Assembly: GCA_027041035.1 (NCBI GenBank)
Contig: JALULB010000319.1
Span: 1-7,338, forward strand
DNA length: 7,338 nucleotides
Direction of reading: 5' to 3'
DNA from: Sedimenticola sp.
GTDB lineage: Bacteria; Pseudomonadota; Gammaproteobacteria; Chromatiales; Chromatiaceae
Shown: in pieces, positions 1 to 5,381 of the stretch
How the letters are laid out: each line of letters starts with the position of its first letter
How positions within the stretch are numbered: position 1 is the stretch's first letter
Notes under the pieces: model-generated
What the model was told of the DNA's origin: nothing
The model's input: the letters and a program-made list of their open reading frames with translations, nothing else
Databases searched by the model: none
Translations under genes and position numbers: made by a program

Positions 1-182
1 GTCGCGCCGGGCACCGGAATAAACACGTTCGCGAAGGTGACGTTGATCTGCGGGTCTTCCTCGCGCGGCGTGATCGACACCGCGAACACGCCGAGCAGCA
101 CGCCGACCAGCGCCAGCAGTGGCGTGATCTGCGTGGTCAGAAAGGCCTTCGCGGTACTCCCGGAGATGCCGAGCTTAGTCAT
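1..182 (-). CDS. RND-family efflux pump, inner-membrane transporter (N-terminal fragment)
   Basis: About 60 residues of a much larger protein; the rest lies beyond the left edge (RND pumps are usually over 1000 residues). Translation begins MTKLGISGSTAKAF, followed by a hydrophobic first membrane helix (about residues 18-37, TPLLALVGVLLGVFAVS) and then TPREEDPQINV, which matches the start of the periplasmic loop in HAE-type RND pumps (PREEDPQI is a family hallmark just after TM1). Such pumps use the proton gradient to export drugs, solvents or metabolites through a complex with an adaptor and an outer-membrane channel. The ATG at 182-180 overlaps the 3' end of the adaptor gene by 8 bp, so the two are almost certainly co-transcribed and translationally coupled. 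Substrate cannot be inferred. The family call is firm, the subfamily is not. Confidence 0.88.
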   Translation of the reverse strand, partial: MTKLGISGSTAKAFLTTQITPLLALVGVLLGVFAVSITPREEDPQINVTFANVFIPVPGA

Positions 183-1221
183 GACGCTGCTCCGCGCGCT
201 GCTTCATCAGCTCGGCGGCGGCGGCGACCGGGTCGAGCGCGACGCGTTCACCTTCGTCCAGGCCCGCGAGTACCGCGACGCGACCGTTTTTCAACGTCGC
301 GCCGAGGCGGATATGACGGAAACCGATGTGCCCGTCCTTGTCGACCACGTACACGCCGGTTACCTCGGAACGGTAGGCCACCGCCCGCGCGGGTATCACC
401 CGCTGGTGCTTCTCGCCGATCACCAGGCCGACCTTGACGAACATGCCGGGAAACAGCCCGCGCGTGCCTTCCGGCAGATCGAGACGCGCGAGAAAGGTGT
501 TGGTCGCCGCGTCGGCAAACGGGAAGATGGTGATCTTCTTCACCTCGACCACGCCGCCGGGTACCTCGACCTCGGCCTTGTGGTACTTGCGCACGCGCTC
601 GATCAGTTTCTGCGGCACGTCGACGTTCACGCGCAGTTGATCCAGCGAGATACCCGTCATCAGCGGCTGGCCGGGATGCGCGGTTTCGCCGAGTTCCACG
701 TGGCGCTTCGTCACCACGCCGCTGTAGGGCGCGCGCACCAGGGTGTAGGAGAGCTGCTCATTGGCCTGCGCCAACTGCGCCTGCGCGGCTTCGAGCCGCG
801 CGCGCGCGGTCTGCAATTGCGCGCGCGCATCGTCCAGCGCGGACTTCGCGACAAGCTTTTTCTCGTAGATGCCCTTGATGCGGCGAAACTCCTTCAGCGC
901 CTTCGACAACTGGGCCTGTGCCTCTTTCCTGGCCGCCTGCGCCTTCTTCAGTTGCGCCTGCTGCTCGGTATCCTTCAACCGGATGATGACCTGACCCTTC
1001 TCGACATAGTCGTTGACATCGAAGTTGATCGCGACGATCTCGCCATTGGTGCGGCTGGATACAGTCGTTCGGTTGGTTGCCTCGACGACCCCGTCCAGCT
1101 TGAACAGGCGGGTGACGGCTTCATTGACGACGGGCGCGGTCTTCAGCGGGGCCGCGTTCAGCCACGGGCTGACCAGTAACAGGACGAACAAGGCCCTGGG
1201 AAAGAATCCTGTGAGGTGCAT
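175..1221 (-). CDS. RND efflux periplasmic adaptor (membrane fusion protein)
   Basis: 348 residues. An N-terminal signal peptide (hydrophobic about 9-22, likely cleavage after LNA at residue 23 or 24) sends it to the periplasm. The body has the adaptor order: first half of the lipoyl/barrel-sandwich domain (about 50-83, with VSSRTNGEIV and VEKGQVI), an Ala/Gln/Lys-rich coiled-coil hairpin (about 85-158), second lipoyl half with the family signature RAPYSGVV (163-170) and VELGE, a beta-barrel (about 192-270, ending LFPGMFVKV) and a membrane-proximal domain (about 270-335). No lipobox cysteine is visible, so it is probably a soluble or signal-anchored adaptor, not a lipoprotein. The ATG at 1221-1219 is preceded by GGAG at suitable spacing on the minus strand. 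It bridges the pump encoded downstream (8-bp overlap) to an outer-membrane channel not present here. Confidence 0.93.
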   Translation of the reverse strand: MHLTGFFPRALFVLLLVSPWLNAAPLKTAPVVNEAVTRLFKLDGVVEATNRTTVSSRTNGEIVAINFDVNDYVEKGQVIIRLKDTEQQAQLKKAQAARKEAQAQLSKALKEFRRIKGIYEKKLVAKSALDDARAQLQTARARLEAAQAQLAQANEQLSYTLVRAPYSGVVTKRHVELGETAHPGQPLMTGISLDQLRVNVDVPQKLIERVRKYHKAEVEVPGGVVEVKKITIFPFADAATNTFLARLDLPEGTRGLFPGMFVKVGLVIGEKHQRVIPARAVAYRSEVTGVYVVDKDGHIGFRHIRLGATLKNGRVAVLAGLDEGERVALDPVAAAAELMKQRAEQRHD

Positions 1222-1252
1222 GATGGCTCCGTATCGAGTCTCTGGAACGGTC

Positions 1253-1270
1253 TATTAGATTTCTCTAATA
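1253..1270. promoter_or_regulatory. Palindromic operator overlapping the -10 box of the efflux promoter
   Basis: Perfect inverted repeat with 7-bp arms and a 4-bp centre (TATTAGA-TTTC-TCTAATA). It overlaps four bases of the proposed -10 element and extends over the likely transcript start. Dyads placed like this are typical operators of TetR/AcrR- or MarR-type repressors of RND operons. No regulator gene lies in the window, so the binding protein is unknown. Confidence 0.6.
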
Positions 1271-1295
1271 TACAAATCCCGAGGAGAACAGTCAA
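1267..1295 (-). promoter_or_regulatory. Sigma-70-type promoter of the RND efflux operon
   Basis: Read on the minus strand, a -35 box TTGACT (1295-1290) is separated by exactly 17 bp from a -10 box TATATT (1272-1267). Both match consensus at 5 of 6 positions. The predicted transcript start is near 1260, giving a leader of about 40 nt before the adaptor ATG at 1221. Position, orientation and spacing all fit; activity is inferred. Confidence 0.75.
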
Positions 1296-1322
1296 GAAAT
1301 CAAAAGTTATTTTTATGCAGGG

Positions 1323-1360
1323 TATAGTTTATTTTATTGTTCCCGTCATTCTCAACTATA
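1323..1360. repeat. AT-rich inverted repeat upstream of the efflux promoter
   Basis: Arms TATAGTT (1323-1329) and AACTATA (1354-1360) are perfect 7-bp complements separated by 24 bp. The repeat lies 28-65 bp upstream of the efflux -35 box, in a stretch much richer in A+T than the surrounding genes. It could be an activator site or a distal promoter element, or simply chance in AT-rich DNA. Confidence 0.3.
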
Positions 1361-1443
1361 GCATCAAATATGGGCGGGAAGGGAAGGAATGAGTGTGGAA
1401 AAACCCGCCTAGTGGCAACAAGATAGCGTCATCGCCCATACGC

Positions 1444-1484
1444 CTGTGCCACGCCGGCCGGTGAACCCCGGCCTACCGGGACAG
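1444..1484. repeat. GC-rich imperfect palindrome (REP-like) downstream of ttcA
   Basis: The core GGCCGG-TGAACC-CCGGCC (1456-1473) is a perfect hairpin with a 6-nt loop. The outer ends CTGT (1444-1447) and ACAG (1481-1484) also pair, giving an imperfect dyad of about 41 nt. It lies in the intergenic space 3' of ttcA. No T-run follows on either strand, so it is not a canonical intrinsic terminator. Position and form suggest a REP-like unit or an mRNA 3'-end hairpin. Together with 1527-1557 and the two AT-rich sites it accounts for most of the visible structure in the 1222-1566 gene-free stretch. Confidence 0.4.
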
Positions 1485-1526
1485 GCTCCTAGCAGCACGC
1501 TCGTCGCTCCCTCGGTGAATGGCATG

Positions 1527-1557
1527 CCCGGGTAAGTGCCCGCCAGGATCACCCGGG
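1527..1557. repeat. Inverted repeat just after the ttcA stop codon
   Basis: Arms CCCGGGT (1527-1533) and ACCCGGG (1551-1557) are perfect complements with 17 nt between. They begin 10 bp beyond the ttcA stop codon on the minus strand. The hairpin could protect or end the ttcA transcript, but no T-tract follows, so this is weak evidence for termination. Confidence 0.35.
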
Positions 1558-1566
1558 TCTCGACAC

Positions 1567-2304
1567 CTAAGGCGGCGTCTCGTCCATCAGCGGCCGCATC
1601 GCGTGCAGCAGGCTGGCGAACAGTTGTTTGTTGCCGCGCTCTTCGTTCAACAGCAGTTGGCGCATGTGTTCGCGCTGGGTCGGGGCGGAGAAGCACGCCG
1701 GGCAACTGTCGGGGACGACGGGCAGGCCGGCATCCCGGGCGAAGGCGGCGGTCTGGCTCTCGCGGGCGTACACCAGCGGGCGGATGATGCGCAGGTCGCC
1801 GGCATCGTTGACGTAGTGCGCCTTCATGGTGCGCAGTTGACCGCCGTGGAAGGCCGACATCAGGAAGCTCTCGGCCAGATCGTCGAGATGTTGCGCCAGC
1901 GCCAGTACGTTGTAGCCATGCTCGCGGCAGGTGTTGTACATGATGCCGCGCTTCATGCGCGAGCAGTAGGCGCAGAAGGAATCGCCTTGCATGTGCTCGC
2001 GCGCCTGCGCCATGATGGGTTGTCGCACATAGTGCCAGCGCACGCCGAGTCGCTCGTACCAGTCGGTCAGGCTGCGTGGCTCGAAGCCTTCGACCTCCGG
2101 GTCGACGGTCAGCACGGCGAGTTCGAAGCGGATCGGCGCATGGTGTTGCAGGTGCGTGAGCAGCTGCAACAGCGAGAGTGAATCCTTGCCGCCGGAGACA
2201 CCGAGCAGGATGCGATCGCCGTCGCGGATCATGCGGTAGTCGGCGATCGCCCGGCCGGCTTTTCTCAGCAGCGATTTGGGGGGCTTGGGCGGGGTCTGGC
2301 TCAT
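1567..2304 (-). CDS. ttcA: TtcA-family tRNA 2-thiocytidine biosynthesis protein (PP-loop ATPase)
   Basis: 245 residues. TtcA makes 2-thiocytidine at position 32 of certain tRNAs: it adenylates the base with ATP, releasing PPi, and adds sulfur using a [4Fe-4S] cluster, in the cytoplasm. Visible: the PP-loop SGGKDS at 37-42; the CxxC pair CAYC (C111, C114) followed by SRMKRGIMY, matching the E. coli TtcA stretch CSRLRRGILY; AQHLDD at 137-142 in place of the family GHHxDD; and a second CxxC (C201, C204) in VPDSCPACF, where TtcA places its other cluster cysteine. It is shorter than E. coli TtcA (about 311 residues), with trimmed N- and C-termini, so it may belong to a TtcA-like subgroup with a different tRNA target. 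No strong Shine-Dalgarno precedes the ATG at 2304, and no alternative ATG, GTG or TTG codon was seen in frame over the preceding ~60 bp. Divergent from qmcA. Confidence 0.85.
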   Translation of the reverse strand: MSQTPPKPPKSLLRKAGRAIADYRMIRDGDRILLGVSGGKDSLSLLQLLTHLQHHAPIRFELAVLTVDPEVEGFEPRSLTDWYERLGVRWHYVRQPIMAQAREHMQGDSFCAYCSRMKRGIMYNTCREHGYNVLALAQHLDDLAESFLMSAFHGGQLRTMKAHYVNDAGDLRIIRPLVYARESQTAAFARDAGLPVVPDSCPACFSAPTQREHMRQLLLNEERGNKQLFASLLHAMRPLMDETPP

Positions 2305-2344
2305 GGCCGGAATGTAGCATATCGCGCTTCCGCGAACCTTGCCC

Positions 2345-2374
2345 TTTACCTGGACCCGCGTTTAACGGTTAAAT
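2345..2374 (+). promoter_or_regulatory. Possible promoter for qmcA-ybbJ
   Basis: TTTACC (2345-2350) and TTAAAT (2369-2374) lie 18 bp apart, each matching the sigma-70 consensus at 4 of 6 positions. The start of transcription would be near 2381, some 22 nt before the qmcA ATG. This is the best candidate in the 98-bp divergent region but is unproven. Confidence 0.35.
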
Positions 2375-2381
2375 GGGCGGG
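2355..2381. promoter_or_regulatory. Nested dyad in the ttcA-qmcA divergent region
   Basis: A perfect 13-bp palindrome, TTTAAC-G-GTTAAA (2361-2373), is framed by a second complementary pair, CCCGC (2355-2359) and GCGGG (2377-2381). It overlaps the candidate -10 box of qmcA. It could be an operator affecting qmcA and possibly ttcA; the bound factor is unknown. Confidence 0.4.
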
Positions 2382-2402
2382 AACCAAGAACAGGAATTCA
2401 CC

Positions 2403-3314
2403 ATGCCAGAGTCGTTTGTATTCGTGATGCTCGCGCTGGCCGTGGTCGTTCTGGTACTCAGCGTCAAGCCGGTCGCGCAGGGCATGGAGTATACCGTTGA
2501 ACGCTTCGGTCGCTATATCCGCACCTTGCATCCCGGTCTGAATTTCATCGTGCCGCTGATGGATCGCATCGGCGCGCGCATCAATATGATGGAGCAGGTG
2601 CTCGATGTGCCGTCGCAGGAGATCATCACGCGCGACAACGCCATGGTGACGGTCGATGGCGTGGTGTTCTATCAGGTGGTGGACGCGGCCCGCTCGGCCT
2701 ATGAGGTACGCAACCTGAAGCATGCCATCCTGAACCTGACGATGACGAATATTCGTACCGTGATGGGTTCCATGGACCTGGATGAGCTGTTGTCCAAGCG
2801 CGACGAGATCAACCAGCAACTGCTGACGGTGGTCGACGAAGCGACCACGCCCTGGGGCATCAAGGTGACGCGTATCGAGATCAAGGACATCACGCCGCCA
2901 AGGGATCTGGTCGATGCGATGGCGCGCCAGATGAAGGCGGAACGCGAGAAGCGCGCGACCATCCTGGAATCCGAGGGCAAGCGCCAGGCGGCCATCCTGG
3001 AGGCCGAGGGTCTGAAACAGGCGGCCATCCTGGAGGCGGACGGCGAGAAGGAAGCCGCTTTTCGCGAGGCCGACGCGCGCGAGCGTCTCGCCCAGGCCGA
3101 GGCCCGCGCCACCGAGATGGTGTCGCGGGCGATCGCCGAGGGTGACGTGAATGCGATCAACTACTTCGTTGCGCAGAAGTACACCGACGCGCTGCGCGAC
3201 ATCGCCAGCGCCGAGAACCAGAAGATCATCATGATGCCGCTGGAGGCATCCAGCCTGATCGGCTCGCTGGCCGGCATTGGGGAGCTGGCGAAGGCGATGA
3301 AAAAGAATGATTGA
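2403..3314 (+). CDS. qmcA: SPFH/stomatin-prohibitin family membrane protein QmcA
   Basis: 303 residues, close to E. coli QmcA (305), with nearly collinear sequence. Order: one N-terminal membrane helix (about 5-22, [15 protein letters not shown]); an SPFH band (about 24-180) with [58 protein letters not shown] and [15 protein letters not shown]; a helical stalk (about 178-245) with four 11-residue repeats of the ILEAEG type at 185-228; and a conserved tail VAQKYTDAL...[16 protein letters not shown] proteins oligomerise in the inner membrane, form functional microdomains and influence membrane proteases; QmcA is linked to FtsH-related quality control in E. coli. I chose the ATG at 2403 because AGGA lies 7 nt upstream and the helix begins at once; the in-frame ATG at 2373 has no ribosome site and would add a polar ten-residue leader. 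It overlaps ybbJ by 8 bp. Confidence 0.95.
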   Translation: MPESFVFVMLALAVVVLVLSVKPVAQGMEYTVERFGRYIRTLHPGLNFIVPLMDRIGARINMMEQVLDVPSQEIITRDNAMVTVDGVVFYQVVDAARSAYEVRNLKHAILNLTMTNIRTVMGSMDLDELLSKRDEINQQLLTVVDEATTPWGIKVTRIEIKDITPPRDLVDAMARQMKAEREKRATILESEGKRQAAILEAEGLKQAAILEADGEKEAAFREADARERLAQAEARATEMVSRAIAEGDVNAINYFVAQKYTDALRDIASAENQKIIMMPLEASSLIGSLAGIGELAKAMKKND

Positions 3315-3777
3315 AATGCATTGGTTGCAGGCAATGGACTACTGGCACTGGTGGTCGTTGGGGATCGTCTTTCTGATCATGGAGATGCTGCTGTCCGGGG
3401 TGTTTTTTCTATGGATGGCGGTTGCCGCCGGTATCGTCGGCGTACTGGTGTTGCTCCAGCCGGGCATGTTCTGGCGGTACCAGTTCATCTGGTTCGCGGT
3501 CATCACCCTGGTGAGCCTCGCGGCCTGGCATCTGTACCTGCGGTATGCGCCGGCCGAGGCCAGCCGCACGTTGCTGAATCGTCGCGCCGAGCAGTATGTC
3601 GGACGCAATTTCGTGCTCGACGAGGCGATCCGCAACGGCTTCGGCAGGATTCAGGTGGACGATAGCCTGTGGCGCGTCGAGGGACCGGACTGCCCGGCCG
3701 GCACCCGGGTTTCGGTGGTCGGAACCGACGGTGTCGTTCTCAAGGTCGCTCCGTTGGAAGCGTGTGAATCAGAATAA
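3307..3777 (+). CDS. ybbJ: NfeD-family membrane protein, partner of QmcA (YbbJ-like)
   Basis: 156 residues, near the length of E. coli YbbJ (about 152), and adjacent to its SPFH partner as in E. coli. Hydrophobic segments at about 14-30, 31-51 and 57-80 form the membrane part. A C-terminal OB-fold NfeD domain (about 95-150) is seen in [26 protein letters not shown] and [16 protein letters not shown]. NfeD proteins sit in the inner membrane and are thought to help assemble or regulate SPFH complexes. The ATG at 3307 overlaps the qmcA stop by 8 bp (ATGATTGA), implying translational coupling; an in-frame ATG at 3316 is a possible alternative. The stop codon TAA (3775-3777) is also the first three bases of the target-site duplication of the adjoining mobile element, so the insertion left the protein unchanged. 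Confidence 0.92.
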   Translation: MIEMHWLQAMDYWHWWSLGIVFLIMEMLLSGVFFLWMAVAAGIVGVLVLLQPGMFWRYQFIWFAVITLVSLAAWHLYLRYAPAEASRTLLNRRAEQYVGRNFVLDEAIRNGFGRIQVDDSLWRVEGPDCPAGTRVSVVGTDGVVLKVAPLEACESE

Positions 3778-3782
3778 TCGAT
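3775..3782. repeat. Left 8-bp target-site duplication of the MITE
   Basis: TAATCGAT directly precedes the element end GTAAC and is identical to the copy at 3934-3941. Its first three bases are the ybbJ stop codon. Confidence 0.85.
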
Positions 3783-3933
3783 GTAACTACTCAGCGAGTA
3801 ACTCAAATAAAGGGTAACTGCTCAGATCGCCGCTGAAATGCGTCAGATCAAGGCAAAAATGTGATTTTACACGTGTAAATGACCATTTTTGAACGCAGAG
3901 CTGGCGCATTTCAGCGGTTAGCTGAGTAGTTAC
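3783..3933. mobile_element. 151-bp non-autonomous MITE with GTAAC termini
   Basis: The ends are a perfect 13-bp inverted repeat: GTAACTACTCAGC (3783-3795) against GCTGAGTAGTTAC (3921-3933). Exact 8-bp direct repeats TAATCGAT flank the element. Inside, CCGCTGAAATGCG (3830-3842) pairs with its perfect complement at 3905-3917, and TTTACACGTGTAAA (3866-3879) is a 14-bp palindrome at the centre. A second copy of the end with one mismatch (GTAACTGCTCAG, 3814-3825) lies inside the left end; from there, 25 of the first 30 bases match the right arm. No protein is encoded. GTAA ends with an 8-bp duplication are the known signature of IS66-family transposition, so mobilisation in trans by an IS66-like transposase is the best inference. 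Transcribed from ybbJ it would fold into a long hairpin. Short T-runs follow the central stem on both strands, so weak two-way termination is possible. Confidence 0.85.
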
Positions 3934-3941
3934 TAATCGAT
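3934..3941. repeat. Right 8-bp target-site duplication of the MITE
   Basis: TAATCGAT directly follows the element end GTTAC and equals the copy at 3775-3782. Together they mark a transposition event that has not decayed at the target site. Confidence 0.85.
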
Positions 3942-3965
3942 AAATGAAAATCGAGGGGAAGTAAC

Positions 3966-5285
3966 GTGGCCTTATTCCGCATTGTACTCAGTGGCGAGAT
4001 ACTGCCTGGCGCAGACCATGATCAGGTCATGCACAAGCTGGCGCGACTCTTTAAAGTCGACGTTCATCAAGCGGCCAATCTGCTCGATGGACGCGCGCAT
4101 CCGATCCGGCGCGAACTGCCTCGCGAGAAGGCAGAGAAGATTCAGCAGAAGCTGCAAGCCATCGGCGTCATCGCGCGCATCGAGGCGGTTCAACCGGTGG
4201 TGACGCCGGCGACGACCGTGACCGAGCTGACCCTGGAGCCGATCAAGGACACGCCGTCGGCGGCGCCAAGGATGAAAACCTGTCCGAAATGCGGCTATGA
4301 GCAGGTCGGTGGCGACACTTGCGAGAACTGCGGCGTGGTGTTCGACAAGGTGCTGGGCAGGCAGGTCGACGCGGAGGACGCCTGGCGGAAGGAGGCCCGG
4401 CGCGAGTACAAACCGGAAGAGCTGCTGCCGGAGTTTCTCGCCACCAACGAAGACAGGTATATCCCGAAGTTCCGCCATTTCGAGCGGCTCGGCGGTAAGT
4501 TCTCCCTGGGGTGGCATTGGCCGGCCGCGTTCGTGCCGTTCCTGTGGGCGATGTATCGCAAGCTGTGGGGCTGGGCGGCGATCATCTGGGTCACCAGCTA
4601 CCTGATTCCGCTGGGCATCCAACTCGGCATCATGAGCAGTCTCGCGGACGGTGGTTTTCCGAACGGTTTCGTAATGATGGCCAGCTGGCTGGTTGGCCTG
4701 GTGCTGTGGCTGGTGTGGCCATTGACGGCCAACTATCTGTACTACCGCCATGCGATGCCGCGCGTGAAGAGCATCGCGGCGAGATTCAAGGGCGACGAGG
4801 CCCTCGACAGGGCCGCCGACGCCGGTGGTGTCAGCGGTGGCGCGGTGGTGTTGGGTATCGTGCTGAATATCGCGCTGTTCATTGGCATCGCCACGTTACT
4901 TGGGCCAAAAATGGCCGACATGTCCCAGAACATGCTGGAGAATCTCGGCGGTACCATCGAGAACGGTGATGGTGAACCCCGCCGCCTGCTCGATATGAAC
5001 GCCACGCCGGAAGAGATCGAGACCATGAGCGCGCTGAAGGCGTTGGCCGTGATAACGCGCATCTGGATGATTCAGCATGGCGCCACGTCGACCGAATTGT
5101 TGACCGAGGCGCGCCTCAACGAGGACGCGCGGATACAGGACGATGCCTGGCTGGATGGCTGGAAACACAAGATTCGCTTCACGCCGGGCGCCGACCGCTA
5201 TTCCTTTCGTTCCGCCGGAGCGGATGGCGAGTTTGACAGCAGCGATGACCTGGTGTTGACGAATGCCTCGCCGCCCGCCGAATGA
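3966..5285 (+). CDS. Zinc-ribbon membrane protein, DUF2628-like, with GspG-like C-terminal tail (function unknown)
   Basis: 439 residues; I do not recognise a named function. Four parts are visible. Residues 3-73 resemble the N-terminal L7/L12-C-like domain found in many gammaproteobacterial membrane proteins (FRIVLSGEILPG, then a helix-rich stretch to QAIGVIARIE). Residues 104-128 are a zinc ribbon, CPKCG...CENCGVVFDK, with C106, C109, C119 and C122. A membrane region follows, starting with the DUF2628-like FSLGWHWPAAFVPFLWAMYRKLW (179-201), with helices about 184-222, 233-259 and 292-313. After a short linker, residues 383-431 (ARIQDDAWLDGW, RYSFRSAGADGEFDSSDDLVL) resemble the C-terminal part of type II secretion major pseudopilin GspG, without any pilin N-terminus. 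The start is GTG at 3966, supported by the strong ribosome site GAGGGGAA (3953-3960). The gene begins 24 bp past the MITE duplication, so the element now forms its upstream region. Confidence 0.8.
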   Translation: MALFRIVLSGEILPGADHDQVMHKLARLFKVDVHQAANLLDGRAHPIRRELPREKAEKIQQKLQAIGVIARIEAVQPVVTPATTVTELTLEPIKDTPSAAPRMKTCPKCGYEQVGGDTCENCGVVFDKVLGRQVDAEDAWRKEARREYKPEELLPEFLATNEDRYIPKFRHFERLGGKFSLGWHWPAAFVPFLWAMYRKLWGWAAIIWVTSYLIPLGIQLGIMSSLADGGFPNGFVMMASWLVGLVLWLVWPLTANYLYYRHAMPRVKSIAARFKGDEALDRAADAGGVSGGAVVLGIVLNIALFIGIATLLGPKMADMSQNMLENLGGTIENGDGEPRRLLDMNATPEEIETMSALKALAVITRIWMIQHGATSTELLTEARLNEDARIQDDAWLDGWKHKIRFTPGADRYSFRSAGADGEFDSSDDLVLTNASPPAE

Positions 5286-5291
5286 TGTCGC

Positions 5292-5366
5292 GCCGGGAAT
5301 CCGTTATAATGCGCGACCGCCGCGGCCAGCAGTGAATTTTATGCCGCCATAACGTTAATTCCCGGC
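5292..5366. repeat. 9-bp inverted repeat flanking the ppa promoter
   Basis: GCCGGGAAT (5292-5300) and ATTCCCGGC (5358-5366) are perfect complements 57 bp apart. The first copy lies just upstream of the -10 box and the second just before the ppa ribosome site. They could be paired operators or pair in an early-stage mRNA structure if transcription starts further upstream. The evidence is the sequence match only. Confidence 0.3.
5305..5310 (+). promoter_or_regulatory. -10 box of the ppa operon promoter
   Basis: A perfect TATAAT lies 72 bp upstream of the ppa ATG, in the 96-bp gap after the preceding gene. The -35 position 17 bp upstream (ATGATG, 5282-5287) matches consensus at only 3 of 6 positions, so the promoter may depend on the -10 or on an activator. 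A transcript start near 5317 would give a leader of about 65 nt. The ppa ribosome site is AAGGAC (5368-5373). Confidence 0.55.
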
Positions 5367-5381
5367 CAAGGACACCCCGAA

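Noticed and set aside
37..1179. Long plus-strand reading frame (380 codons) opposite the efflux genes
   Set aside because: It runs antisense to the clearly recognisable adaptor and pump genes, has no family motifs and is explained by high GC content.
1373..1409. GGCGGG/CCCGCC inverted repeat next to an A5 run, as a terminator of ttcA
   Set aside because: The T-run on the ttcA-sense strand lies inside the loop and not after the stem, so it does not fit an intrinsic terminator.
1409..2320. Minus-strand reading frame of 303 codons overlapping ttcA
   Set aside because: It covers ttcA in a different frame, is dominated by Arg/Ala/Pro/His-rich sequence typical of shadow frames and has no domain. 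ttcA has clear PP-loop and cysteine motifs.
2373..2402. Upstream start for qmcA adding ten residues
   Set aside because: No ribosome site precedes the ATG at 2373, and it lies at or upstream of the likely transcript start. The ATG at 2403 has AGGA at ideal spacing and matches family length.
3861..3876. CRP- or FNR-like half site TGTGA near the centre of the MITE
   Set aside because: Only one half matches; the second half is not TCACA. The symmetry here is explained by the palindromic centre of the element.
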